IMG/VR virus record: IMGVR_UViG_3300034121_001222 | Span: 1-28,909 of that record | Reading direction: 5' to 3' (one strand) | Source: a virus | Length of the DNA: 28,909 nt | Shown here: positions 6,734-14,382 of the stretch, piece by piece | Numbering within the stretch: position 1 is the stretch's first letter | Layout of the letters: the number at the start of each line of letters is the position of its first letter | The notes under the pieces: generated by a model | What the model saw: only the letters and a program-made list of their open reading frames with translations | What the model was told of the DNA's origin: nothing | The model's database searches: none | Translations under genes and position numbers: made by a program

Positions 6734-6967
6734 ATGATAAAGGTAAAAGAAAAATATAAAGGTTACAATGTACCATACAAAGACAAAACTTTAGGTACTT
6801 TGCAGGGTGATGACCTTAAAAAATATATTAAAGCGTTCCTTTACAGCAAAAAGCCAAATGACATTTTGATATATTTTGATAACACTATTGAAGAGTTAAC
6901 AGAATTTGCAGAAAGTGCACCAAAAAAGGCTATCAAGAAACCTGTAACACCTGAAATCAAAGAATAA
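6734..6967 (+). CDS. small head-module protein
   Basis: A 77-residue basic protein (MIKVKEKYKGYNVPYKDKTL...), with a Pro/Lys/Ala-rich tail 'ESAPKKAIKKPVTPEIKE' that is probably flexible. Its stop overlaps the portal start by one base (TAATG at 6965-6969), so the two are coupled. Position between capsid/tube-like genes and the portal suggests a minor head or assembly protein. Not recognised as a named family. Confidence 0.75.
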   Translation: MIKVKEKYKGYNVPYKDKTLGTLQGDDLKKYIKAFLYSKKPNDILIYFDNTIEELTEFAESAPKKAIKKPVTPEIKE

Positions 6968-8448
6968 TGAACAACAAGCCAAAGCCAAAAAATAACTTTT
7001 CTATGCAGATAGGGGGAAGAGCCGACGAGGTTGTTCTTCCAAAAGATTTATATTTTGAGAATAGTGACCCAACAAGGGCTTTGTTTGGCTTGTTTGATTA
7101 TTTACCTTTTGTTCGTGAGGGTGAACTTGAGCAATTGATAGCACTTATAAATAATAGCCCGACAGCAAAAGCAATTTGCAATAAAGTTGCTTACTATACT
7201 GTTGGTGAAGGCTTTTTTGTAAGAAAAGAAAAATCTGTATTGGGTGAAAAGTCTGCACAAATACTATCAGCAGAACAAAAAAACATTCTTTGGGCAGTTC
7301 TTAGCCGGCAGAATAGTGATGGCGATACAATACTTGATGTGTGCAAAAAATCTGCTTATGACTACCAAGCAATTGGCAATTCATTCACCAGGTTAGATGT
7401 TGTTTCAGGCTTCGTTTTCGCTTCACATCAAAACTTAAACTTTGTTAGGCCTTTCAGATCAACTGATTTAAAAACAAGGTTCTATGGCGTATCGGCCGAT
7501 TGGTCAATAATTCCATATACTGGGCGCAGTAGAGGGTATGAAAGTTACTCACAACTGGATATTCCTGCAACGATAAAAGATGTGGCAGCATACCCAATAT
7601 TTACTGATGAACTTGATGAACTTGAAGAGAGTGAGTTTGGCCAAGGTGCTAACCTTGCCGATCTGTACGGCTATGATAAGTCTTCAATGCTTCAGTTAAA
7701 GCAGTATAGTCCTTTGATGTATCAATGGGGTATTCCTAACTGGATAGGTGCAAAGCATTTTGTTGAACTTGAATACAGGATTGCAAAGTTTAATGTTTCA
7801 AGGTTTCGCAATGGCCTAACATCATCAGGACTATTGCAGCTTTTTGGCGATTTATCACCTCAGGAGCAGGCCGATTACCAAGAAGCGTTTATGGAAAAGA
7901 TGACCAATACCGGAAACGATTTTAAGGTAATATTCCAAATACTTGAAAACCCTGAATTAAAAGCTAACTGGGTACCGTTTGAGCAAACATATAACGGTTA
8001 CTTCATGGAATTATCTGAGATTAGCAAAGATAGGATTGCAACAGGCTTTGAAATACCTTTGAGTTTAATTCAGGCAACACCCGGGCAGCTTGGTGGAAAT
8101 CAGCAGATCCGCTCTGAATTTGAAATCCTTTACAGAACTAAAATTTATGATATTCAACAAACAATTCTAAGAGGCATTGTAAAACCTTATCTTGATACGA
8201 TAGCAGAAACTGAAGGGCATGAATTTTTGAGAACTGTTGAGCTTGATTTTATAAATATTGTTCCGGTTTCTTTTGCTGGTGATATCAAAATTGATAGCAT
8301 ACTTACACAAACTGAAGCAAGAGAAATCTTAGGCTATGCCCCAACAGCTGAAACGGTAATTACAGAAGAACAAGCTGATGTAAAAGCCGAACAACCAACA
8401 TCTATTATAGCAAAAATTAAAAACATATTAAGATGGGGCAATTCATAA
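6967..8448 (+). CDS. portal protein
   Basis: A 493-residue portal, the dodecameric ring at one capsid vertex through which DNA enters and leaves. Features that fit are the 'PTAKAICNKVAYYTVGEGFFV' N-terminal crown region, 'YRIAKFNVSRFRNGLTSSGLL', 'QEQADYQEAFMEKMTNTGNDFKVIF' and the conserved 'GYFMELSEISKDRIATGFEIPLSLIQ' stem region, followed by a helical stretch 'SEFEILYRTKIYDIQQTILRGI'. The length is usual for PBSX/SPP1-like portals. It overlaps the downstream connector gene by 16 nt. It lies more than 14 kb from the terminase genes, whereas most phages keep terminase and portal adjacent. Confidence 0.88.
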   Translation: MNNKPKPKNNFSMQIGGRADEVVLPKDLYFENSDPTRALFGLFDYLPFVREGELEQLIALINNSPTAKAICNKVAYYTVGEGFFVRKEKSVLGEKSAQILSAEQKNILWAVLSRQNSDGDTILDVCKKSAYDYQAIGNSFTRLDVVSGFVFASHQNLNFVRPFRSTDLKTRFYGVSADWSIIPYTGRSRGYESYSQLDIPATIKDVAAYPIFTDELDELEESEFGQGANLADLYGYDKSSMLQLKQYSPLMYQWGIPNWIGAKHFVELEYRIAKFNVSRFRNGLTSSGLLQLFGDLSPQEQADYQEAFMEKMTNTGNDFKVIFQILENPELKANWVPFEQTYNGYFMELSEISKDRIATGFEIPLSLIQATPGQLGGNQQIRSEFEILYRTKIYDIQQTILRGIVKPYLDTIAETEGHEFLRTVELDFINIVPVSFAGDIKIDSILTQTEAREILGYAPTAETVITEEQADVKAEQPTSIIAKIKNILRWGNS

Positions 8449-8999
8449 AGGCATTAGAAGTTGTGAGAGGTGGCTACATTCGCATAAGTCCAACAGATAC
8501 GCAGTTTGACCCTAATCTATTGGCACCATATTGCGATAATGCAGAACGTAGATATATACGTGATGTAATTGGTGCAGCGTTTTTTGATGAGCTAAAAGCA
8601 AATAGAACTCCCAACATCATAAATTACAATTCTACCTTTGGAGCAATACAACCAGCTTTTGCTGATGCTGATTTGGAAAACTTGTTTTTGAATGGTAAGT
8701 TGTTTGATTTGATAGGGTATGCAGTTGTTGAAGAATCTTTAAGCTTTGCCCATTTTAAGATAACAAGTGCCGGGGTGCAGATAACGCAAGCTAATTTTGC
8801 AACAGCAGCAACTGGCAATGATATGAGATACTTGAAAGATACAATGAAAGACAAAATACAATTCTTGCAAAAGGAAGTTATTGATTTTCTTTGTGACAAT
8901 TCTGCTTTGTATACACCTTTTGATTTTGACCCTAATTTATATTGCAAGACTTGCAAACCAAAAAATAAAAATATTTCTACACTTCCAATAATTTACTAA
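8433..8999 (+). CDS. head-tail connector-like protein
   Basis: A 188-residue, largely helical protein (CDNAERRYIRDVIGAAFFDEL..., 'FLNGKLFDLIGYAVVEESLSFAHFKI', 'MRYLKDTMKDKIQFLQKEVIDFL'). It starts inside the end of the portal gene (16-nt overlap), the usual place for the first neck or adaptor protein that docks onto the portal ring. The C-terminus carries a Cys-x2-Cys (CKTC). Similar proteins follow the portal in many Bacteroidetes phages. Connector role is inferred from position and helical pattern. Confidence 0.7.
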   Translation: MGQFIKALEVVRGGYIRISPTDTQFDPNLLAPYCDNAERRYIRDVIGAAFFDELKANRTPNIINYNSTFGAIQPAFADADLENLFLNGKLFDLIGYAVVEESLSFAHFKITSAGVQITQANFATAATGNDMRYLKDTMKDKIQFLQKEVIDFLCDNSALYTPFDFDPNLYCKTCKPKNKNISTLPIIY

Positions 9000-9001
9000 A
9001 A

Positions 9002-10762
9002 ATGAATAAGCAATTTGCAGAATTAAAAGTTTTTGAACTTGGCGGTATAGCTTTTTGTGAAGCAACAGAAACACTACCTTTTTTGGTTTTACCAAAAGGC
9101 CAAGCAACCATCAAGCCATGGGGCCCATCGGGTTTTGTTTTTGAAAACATTATCACAGGTGATGTAGTTGCCTTTGTTTCTGAATATGATGACATTTTAG
9201 ACAGTGCCGGTTCCGCTTATGGCGCTACACAATTAGATGTAATTACTGCTTTAGCTGCTTTTTTTTTTGAATTAGGCGGTGGAGCTGCTGGTGATCTTGC
9301 AAGTGTTTTAATTGCTGGCAATGCATCAGGTGCTAATGATATTAACTTTGATATAAATCAAGGTATTTATTTTGCCAATACTTCAAGGCTTAGAGAAGGA
9401 AAGATTGACGCAGGATTAGGCGGTGCTAAAGGTATTGCTCAAATCTGTGCTGTTGGCTACGAATTGAAATGGGAAGCTGGTCGGTTGTATGTGATGGATG
9501 GGACTGGTGATAAAATTAGATGGTCTTTGTACAATTTTGATATTGCTCCTGATGTAAATGATGATTCTACAAAAGGCTATTATGTTGGAAGTAGATGGAC
9601 TTTAGACGATGGTACTGTTTATGTTTGCTCTGATGTTACAACAGGGGCTGCTGTTTGGGCGATTCAGAAATATAATTTTATAGGTTTTGACACAGCCGCA
9701 GCGCATACAGTTACTGAAGGCGAACTTGCGTGGAATGATGCAGACGGCACTTTGGACTTAGGCCTAAAGGGTGGAAATGTAACGCTACAAATCGGGCAAG
9801 AGCAGATTGTGAGAGTAGTTAATAAAACAGCTACAAACGTAAACTTGTTAGAAGCTAACTATCAGGCAGTGCGAATAACAGGCGCACAAGGGCAGAGGCT
9901 TAAAGTAGATTTAGCACTTGCAACAACTGACGTTCTAAGTGCTGAAACGATTGGCTTAGTTACTGAAACAATAAATAATAATCAACAAGGCTTTGTTACT
10001 GTAAGCGGATTGGTGCGAGGTATAAACACAACAGGTTCTTTGCAGACAGAAACATGGGCGGATGGTGATATTCTTTATCTCAGCCCAACAACAGCGGGTA
10101 ATATTACAAATGTAAAACCAATTGCACCAAATCATTTAATCGTTATTGGTTATGTTGTTTCTGCTCATATTACACAAGGTTCAATTTACGTCAAAGTTGA
10201 TAACGGCTATGAGCTTGATGAATTGCATAATGTAACCATTGCAACGCCTGCAAACAATGATGCATTGATTTATGAAACATCAACAGCACTTTGGAAAAAT
10301 AAGACCATCGGCGGCTGGAATTACATTGAAAAAACTGCAAATCATGATGTTACAAATACTATTATACCACAAGATGACCCTGAATTGCAGTTTTCGGTGG
10401 TTGCAAATGGTAGTTATATGGTTGAATTTGATTTTTGTTGGAGTGGAAATAACGCAACAGGAGATTACCAAGGCAATTTTGCTATAACAGCAGGTACTAT
10501 GTCAGGCTATGGATTAGTTATTAGTTCAACATCAACTACGCCTATTTTATTACCTGCAAACAATGCAGTAAGCGCAGGTTTAACAAATTTTAACCTTGCT
10601 TCAACAAATATTACTTTTTTAATGACATGTAAAGTTCAATTTAATTTCACATGTACACAAAATGCAACTTTTAAATATCAATTAAGAAATGTTGCGGCAT
10701 CAGTTGGAGCTACTTCTCGCACTTGGAAAGGTGCAATTCTAAAATATAAAAAGATAAACTAA
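9002..10762 (+). CDS. virion fibre or receptor-binding protein
   Basis: A 586-residue modular fibre. Residues 1-80 form an N-terminal anchor-like domain; about 95-270 contain repeated beta segments ('GYYVGSRWTLDDGTVYVCSDVTTGAAVWA', a carbohydrate-binding-like module). Residues about 270-410 match the common fibre segment 'GLVTETINNNQQGFVTVSGLVRG...WADGDILYLSPTTAGNIT', and the C-terminal 150 residues are a beta-rich, probably receptor-binding, jelly-roll-like domain. The gene lies in the head module, so it could be a neck or head fibre instead of a tail fibre. A T10 run at 9259-9268 (codons 86-88) could switch it off by slippage. Confidence 0.75.
   Translation: MNKQFAELKVFELGGIAFCEATETLPFLVLPKGQATIKPWGPSGFVFENIITGDVVAFVSEYDDILDSAGSAYGATQLDVITALAAFFFELGGGAAGDLASVLIAGNASGANDINFDINQGIYFANTSRLREGKIDAGLGGAKGIAQICAVGYELKWEAGRLYVMDGTGDKIRWSLYNFDIAPDVNDDSTKGYYVGSRWTLDDGTVYVCSDVTTGAAVWAIQKYNFIGFDTAAAHTVTEGELAWNDADGTLDLGLKGGNVTLQIGQEQIVRVVNKTATNVNLLEANYQAVRITGAQGQRLKVDLALATTDVLSAETIGLVTETINNNQQGFVTVSGLVRGINTTGSLQTETWADGDILYLSPTTAGNITNVKPIAPNHLIVIGYVVSAHITQGSIYVKVDNGYELDELHNVTIATPANNDALIYETSTALWKNKTIGGWNYIEKTANHDVTNTIIPQDDPELQFSVVANGSYMVEFDFCWSGNNATGDYQGNFAITAGTMSGYGLVISSTSTTPILLPANNAVSAGLTNFNLASTNITFLMTCKVQFNFTCTQNATFKYQLRNVAASVGATSRTWKGAILKYKKIN
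9259..9268 (+). repeat. T10 homopolymer in fibre gene
   Basis: Ten consecutive T (GCT TTT TTT TTT GAA) at about residues 86-88. Either shifted frame meets a stop within three codons, so gain or loss of one T would leave only the N-terminal anchor. This is the kind of tract used for phase variation. Confidence 0.7.
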
Positions 10763-10763
10763 A

Positions 10764-11066
10764 ATGGCACTACTACTCTCAAAAAACACAACACAAATAA
10801 ACGTACAAGGTACAGACATTGAGCTCAGCTCTGTCTATGTTCGTATTGTTTTCACTTGTCAGCTCGATGGTTCCCTTACTATCACGTACAAAACTTATTT
10901 AAACTTTGATCAGTTTTTGGCAGGCAAAGAAATTGCAACCGACATACAAAATATGACTTACAACTTTGTGATTTTGGAAACAGAAACACAGTCTTTGGAT
11001 ATTGCTTTGCTTTATATGCAGCAGGTATTTATTGAATTGGGGTATACTGCTGAAATCGTAGCATGA
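10764..11066 (+). CDS. small protein downstream of fibre, possible fibre accessory
   Basis: 100 residues, beta-strand-rich first half (LELSSVYVRIVFTCQLDGSLTITYKTYLNF) then a helical end (YMQQVFIELGYTAEIVA). It starts 1 nt after the fibre stop and overlaps the next gene by ATGA. Small genes directly after fibres are often fibre chaperones or accessory baseplate proteins; that is inference from position. No recognised motif. Confidence 0.75.
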   Translation: MALLLSKNTTQINVQGTDIELSSVYVRIVFTCQLDGSLTITYKTYLNFDQFLAGKEIATDIQNMTYNFVILETETQSLDIALLYMQQVFIELGYTAEIVA

Positions 11067-11590
11067 AAAAGGTAGGAATCTTAGACAATGATGAAAAAGA
11101 AGCACTGGAGGGGCAGCAATATGCCCCTAACAGATTCTTTACGCCTTTGCAGGATGCCGACAAAAACTATGTATTGCCTTTAAATCAAATAACAAACTGT
11201 AAAAATATAAAATTTTGGTGGGTAAAACATCTGCCTTTAATTGAATACAAACCTACTAAAATGGACAAAACTTTGATACCTGATGTTTTAGCATTAAGCG
11301 GCCTATTTCTTTTCACTGGCGCCGAGGTCGGAATAGAAAACACAATACTCGAAATCATTAGCAAATTCGGAGTGGTTGCTGTACTTTGGTATTGGCTGCA
11401 AAACATGAAGACACAGATAAAGGAGCAGATGACGCACTTTAGTGTAGAAACAGAAATGCTGAGGAAGGAACACAAAGAAACGCTAACAGACTTTCACGAG
11501 ATACACAAGGAGCACAAAGACCTGATGAAACAACAAATCGAAGTAAAAGACCAAATCATAAGAGATCTGCAAAGCAAAATCAAAGGATAA
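11063..11590 (+). CDS. membrane protein with coiled coil, holin-like; possible fusion
   Basis: 175 residues in two parts. Residues 1-65 ('NRFFTPLQDADKNYVLPLNQITNCKNIKFWWVKHLPLIEYKP') look like a separate small soluble domain. From Met67 (ATG at 11261) the protein has one or two hydrophobic helices (about 72-89, and 95-112 with 'IISKFGVVAVLWYWL'), followed by a charged coiled coil rich in K and E to the end. The second part resembles BhlA-type holins. Restart at 11261 could give a separate 109-residue holin-like form. It is the last gene of the head operon and is followed by a strong terminator. Confidence 0.7.
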   Translation: MKKVGILDNDEKEALEGQQYAPNRFFTPLQDADKNYVLPLNQITNCKNIKFWWVKHLPLIEYKPTKMDKTLIPDVLALSGLFLFTGAEVGIENTILEIISKFGVVAVLWYWLQNMKTQIKEQMTHFSVETEMLRKEHKETLTDFHEIHKEHKDLMKQQIEVKDQIIRDLQSKIKG

Positions 11591-11592
11591 AA

Positions 11593-11622
11593 AAAATGCC
11601 TCCCGGTTGTGGGAGGCATTTT
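11593..11622. terminator. strong bidirectional terminator
   Basis: Perfect 12-bp stem AAAATGCCTCCC / GGGAGGCATTTT with a 6-nt loop and A/T tracts at both ends. It separates the head operon (+) from the convergent minus-strand gene ending at 11625. Confidence 0.95.
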
Positions 11623-11624
11623 AG

Positions 11625-11858
11625 TTACAAGTGATACTTTTCATTCATATATTCCTCTGCGGTTTTTATATCCAGCTTAGAATTTAGGATGCCTTCAATA
11701 TAAGCCGTTCTAAGGGCTTCCTTTTCATCTGTCAAGCATTTAGACGCAAAGCGTAAAAAGTCACGGCCTGTGTCTGTATAAACATCAAATAAGCGAGGTT
11801 GGTGCTCTTCCAAATATCTGCACAGCTTTTGGATAGGTAATAAATTTTCGTTTTCCAT
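11625..11858 (-). CDS. small hypothetical protein
   Basis: A 77-residue helical soluble protein (MENENLLPIQKLCRYLEEHQ..., 'FLRFASKCLTDEKEALRTAYIEGILNS'). Last gene before the terminator at 11593-11622, 13 nt after the gene above it. No motif recognised; a small early phage protein of unknown role. Confidence 0.7.
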   Translation of the reverse strand: MENENLLPIQKLCRYLEEHQPRLFDVYTDTGRDFLRFASKCLTDEKEALRTAYIEGILNSKLDIKTAEEYMNEKYHL

Positions 11859-11871
11859 TTTGTTTTAGGGT

Positions 11872-12171
11872 TTACATTCGTGATTCATAGTATTCATCTA
11901 TTTGGTATTCTGCACGCTGCTCTTCAATCAGTTCTAAGCAAAGTTCGCCAATTTCGTACTCGTCGCTGCCAAGAAATTCCAACTGCTGTTCATGCTCTAA
12001 GCTATTGTTGAAATAATCGGTTGTCATTTCGTCGAAGTCTTCGACTAATCTGATGTTGTAAATCATATACTCTGCCGGTTCGTTTGGTTCTTCACGATTG
12101 CGTGAAGTGTAACCTGCATAATATTCGCCTTCAACTTCGATGTGCTTGCCGTTAATTGTGATAGTCATCAT
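11872..12171 (-). CDS. small acidic hypothetical protein
   Basis: A 99-residue, very acidic protein (MMTITINGKHIEVEGEYYAG...). The ATG at 12171 (or 12168) was chosen because a longer reading from TTG at 12222 would begin inside the -7 box TAGATTTG. Beta strands at the start and an acidic helical end ('GELCLELIEEQRAEYQIDEYYE') suggest a DNA mimic or protein-binding factor as one possibility; this is speculation from charge. It is the first gene after promoter P2, with an approximately 45-nt leader. Confidence 0.75.
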   Translation of the reverse strand: MMTITINGKHIEVEGEYYAGYTSRNREEPNEPAEYMIYNIRLVEDFDEMTTDYFNNSLEHEQQLEFLGSDEYEIGELCLELIEEQRAEYQIDEYYESRM

Positions 12172-12200
12172 GATAGATAGTTTTAAAATGTTTAGATGTT

Positions 12201-12227
12201 GTTCCGTTCTTTGTTGATACAAATCTA
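12201..12227 (-). promoter_or_regulatory. promoter P2 (TAGATTTG-N12-ACGGAAC)
   Basis: Minus-strand -7 box TAGATTTG (12227-12220) followed exactly 12 nt later by ACGGAAC (12207-12201), as at 3057-3031. The shared downstream text continues with ATCT and AAACAT. It drives the two small genes ending at 11625. Confidence 0.75.
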
Positions 12228-12252
12228 CGGCTAATATTTTATATAATCTAAC

Positions 12253-12276
12253 TTTATATAAAATATTTTATATAAA
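12253..12276. promoter_or_regulatory. 24-bp perfect palindrome upstream of P2
   Basis: Arms TTTATATAAAAT / ATTTTATATAAA with no spacer. A further ATTTTATATAA copy lies at about 12237-12247, making a cluster of three half-sites. It lies 26 nt upstream of the P2 -7 box, a position suited to an activator or repressor. The base composition is AT-rich, but 24 perfect bases are unlikely by chance. It differs from the TATAACA operator. Confidence 0.6.
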
Positions 12277-12292
12277 ATGTAAAATAAATTAG

Positions 12293-12320
12293 AAAGGCCA
12301 CAACCGAAGTCATGACCTTT
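12293..12320 (-). terminator. hairpin with UUCG tetraloop after exonuclease gene
   Basis: On the minus strand AAAGGTCATGAC - TTCG - GTTGTGGCCTTT forms a 12-bp stem with GU wobbles and a stable UUCG tetraloop, followed by CTAATTTATTTT. It lies just after the exonuclease stop at 12325, so it probably ends the RecT operon, though the U tract is loose. Confidence 0.75.
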
Positions 12321-12324
12321 ATTA

Positions 12325-13218
12325 CTAAACATTCCTAAACATCGACACTTTACCATCATTTACGTGCTCAACACGTTCTTCCAGGCTTTCGTAATATTCC
12401 TGCGCCAAGCCTACATAAATTCTAATCAGTTGCTCATGTTCCGGTAAACATTCAACCGGGTAGATTCTCATGCGGTCGGCTATATCCGGAAACTTAGCCT
12501 CAAAATCAAACATATCTTGCACTTCCTGCACAAATTCTGTTGGCATTGTATCGGCCCAGTCATTGCCATCATTGACAAACATTATTTTGGCCTGTTTGAG
12601 CACCTGTTCTTCGGTTGGGTTCATCAATACCCTAATTACTGCACCGCTTTCAATGTTGCCCCCTTCCAATTCGTTTATAAGCATCTTATACCCTCTTATC
12701 TGCCATTCGTACAAAGCCAATTCAGATTCTTCCTGCAGTAACTTTAAGCCAGTAGGATCCCAAACGTTTTTTTGGTCGAACACAAAGCGTTTTACCTTCC
12801 AATCGTAGCCCCTTGTTTTAAGGTAATCATTGCGCATAAACTTCTCAGGTGCCTTTGTGGCAAATTTATAGCCTAAGTACTGCCCAACTTCCCGGATGCT
12901 GCGCTGCTCTAACAAGTTACCCTTTTCAGTGTAGATGTTAGTGAAAGTTTTTTTGAAGCCAAAGCGATCTTTGATAAATTCGTCTTCAATAAATGTCTTA
13001 GCACCTTTGGAAAGCTGCGGAACTAAGATAGTATCACGCTTTGCAATCAGTTCTTGCATCGTTTGTTCTTGTTTGTCGGTGCGCTTGTCTTTGGTAAGCA
13101 GTGTTTCTAAGTCACGCTGCTGGGCTGCGGTCAATATTGCGGCACCCGGCAAAGCTGCCCCGGACATAATGCGTCCGAAGGATGAGCAGCTAAATCTTTT
13201 TACTTGTTCGTTTTTCAT
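12325..13218 (-). CDS. YqaJ-type PD-(D/E)XK exonuclease, RecT partner
   Basis: A 297-residue 5'-3' exonuclease-like protein. The N-terminal 'RFSCSSFGRIMSG' (8-20) is the usual opening of the family. 'EKGNLLEQRSIREVGQYLG' holds the helical acidic residue Glu104. The core reads 'GYDWKVKRFVFDQKNVWD': Asp139, then Asp148-Gln-Lys150, which aligns with the D...DxK metal site. 'YEWQIRGYKMLINELEGG' matches the family's Q-x2-Y/G helix. The third motif is DQK, not the ExK common elsewhere. With RecT in the same operon it forms a two-component exonuclease/annealase for single-strand annealing recombination. Its distance from RecT (one small gene between) is normal. Confidence 0.8.
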   Translation of the reverse strand: MKNEQVKRFSCSSFGRIMSGAALPGAAILTAAQQRDLETLLTKDKRTDKQEQTMQELIAKRDTILVPQLSKGAKTFIEDEFIKDRFGFKKTFTNIYTEKGNLLEQRSIREVGQYLGYKFATKAPEKFMRNDYLKTRGYDWKVKRFVFDQKNVWDPTGLKLLQEESELALYEWQIRGYKMLINELEGGNIESGAVIRVLMNPTEEQVLKQAKIMFVNDGNDWADTMPTEFVQEVQDMFDFEAKFPDIADRMRIYPVECLPEHEQLIRIYVGLAQEYYESLEERVEHVNDGKVSMFRNV

Positions 13219-13230
13219 GATGTTTAGTTT

Positions 13231-13449
13231 TTAATGAACTCTTAAATATCTTGCATACGTTTCAACAACTTCAATATCAATTTGCCTATATTTTTGCAGG
13301 TCGGGCTTTTTTTCTGCGAATGCGGCCCCGTACTTTTTTACCCATTCTCGGTATTCAATCATAAAATCACCAAAAGTCTTGGAATCCATTTGAATAGAAT
13401 AAGCATCAGGCATTATATCAATCCAAAAATCTAATATTTCCTTTATCAT
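13231..13449 (-). CDS. small protein between RecT and exonuclease
   Basis: 72 residues, mostly helical (MIKEILDFWIDIMPDAYSIQ..., 'MIEYREWVKKYGAAFAEKKPDLQKYRQID'). It starts 5 nt after the RecT stop and ends 12 nt before the exonuclease start, so it is in the same transcript. Role unknown; a recombination accessory protein is possible from position only. Confidence 0.7.
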   Translation of the reverse strand: MIKEILDFWIDIMPDAYSIQMDSKTFGDFMIEYREWVKKYGAAFAEKKPDLQKYRQIDIEVVETYARYLRVH

Positions 13450-13454
13450 AATTC

Positions 13455-14285
13455 TTAGTTTTTTAAGTAATCAATTTGCTCCGGGTACAAATCATAAAGT
13501 GCAGTAACATCTGCAAGTGTGCAATTGCCTGCACTGATTTCGTTCTTTGCCTCTTCAAGCTGCTGTTCTGTAATTAAAGGAAGTTCATCTACTGAGTCGG
13601 AATTGTCGACATACTGAACTGTTGTTCCTGTTTCATCTTTGATAACAGCAGAATCCGTTCTTACTGCCGTTTGCATTTCAATGCTAAGTATACCCCACTT
13701 AGATAGCATATTCTTTAGAACTGTCTTCATTGCCATAGCATCAAAATCAGTTTTCCATGGGCCATTGTTGAATGATTGGGAAAATCTTTTGCCATGGTCT
13801 TCTGCCTGCTTTTTTGTCCAGTAAACAGTTTTCTCATATCCGTTATGCAAACATAAATATGCAGCATAGCCTACAACTACGCCCTGCGGTTCAAGGCTAA
13901 AATCAGCGTTCAATTCCTCTGTAAGGTAATTAAAACCTTTGAATTGGTTCTCATACACTTTTGTCACATTGATGCGCTTATACTGCCCTGTACGCTGTGC
14001 AAGCTGTACGTAACCTTTCCAACCCATTTGGAATTGTGCAGCACCTTTATAAGGTACTATCCAGGCAAAGCCAAGATTTTGGTTGATTGGTAAGTCAAGT
14101 GTTGCGGCAATCATTGCAGCATTGTAAATTGTCATTGCATCGGCCTTAGCAAGCAAAGCATTGTTTGTGCTGATCTGCAGAACGGAAGTAATAAAACCCT
14201 GAGATTTTTTACCAAGCATCTGCTCAAATTTCTGTTTTACTGCATCCTTTTCAAAGATACTTTTTACTGTAAGTTGGTTTGACAT
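13455..14285 (-). CDS. recT: RecT-family single-strand annealing protein
   Basis: 276 residues. The ATG at 14285 (MSNQLTVKSIFEKDAVKQKF) was chosen; a longer TTG reading from 14330 falls within the operator/promoter. Family features: 'FITSVLQISTNNALLAKADAMTIYNAAMIAATLDLPINQNLGFAWIVPY' and 'QFQMGWKGYVQLAQRTGQYKRIN', then 'TKKQAEDHGKRFSQSFNNGPWKTDFDAMAMKTVLKNMLSKWG', all strong RecT signatures. The C-terminal ~50 residues are acidic and helical. It anneals ssDNA made by the downstream exonuclease. It is the first gene after the divergent O2 promoter, so is probably controlled with the HTH gene. Confidence 0.93.
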   Translation of the reverse strand: MSNQLTVKSIFEKDAVKQKFEQMLGKKSQGFITSVLQISTNNALLAKADAMTIYNAAMIAATLDLPINQNLGFAWIVPYKGAAQFQMGWKGYVQLAQRTGQYKRINVTKVYENQFKGFNYLTEELNADFSLEPQGVVVGYAAYLCLHNGYEKTVYWTKKQAEDHGKRFSQSFNNGPWKTDFDAMAMKTVLKNMLSKWGILSIEMQTAVRTDSAVIKDETGTTVQYVDNSDSVDELPLITEQQLEEAKNEISAGNCTLADVTALYDLYPEQIDYLKN

Positions 14286-14318
14286 AAATATTTTATTTAA
14301 AAGTGAATAAATGTTATG

Positions 14319-14346
14319 CAAATATAACACTTTTCTGTTATATTTG
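14319..14346. promoter_or_regulatory. divergent promoters with shared operator O2
   Basis: Perfect 11-bp arms CAAATATAACA / TGTTATATTTG with spacer CTTTTC. Each arm contains a -7 box TATATTTG, one on each strand (14339-14346 plus; 14326-14319 minus). One bound dimer would therefore cover both the HTH and RecT promoters. The plus promoter has TATG 20 nt upstream. The core TATAACA-N6-TGTTATA is the same as O1 at 3056-3075. Confidence 0.85.
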
Positions 14347-14382
14347 TACTATTATTGAAATTATTTATAAAAAAAATGTTAT

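Noticed and set aside
9250-9280. Programmed frameshift in the fibre gene at the T10 tract
   Set aside because: Both alternative frames meet stops at once, so no extended product; only truncation is possible.
12168-12222. TTG start at 12222 for the small acidic protein
   Set aside because: That TTG is part of the -7 box TAGATTTG, so it lies upstream of the transcript start.
13500-14330. RecT start at the upstream TTG (14330)
   Set aside because: The extra 15 residues lie in the O2 operator/promoter region; ATG 14285 gives the usual RecT N-terminus.
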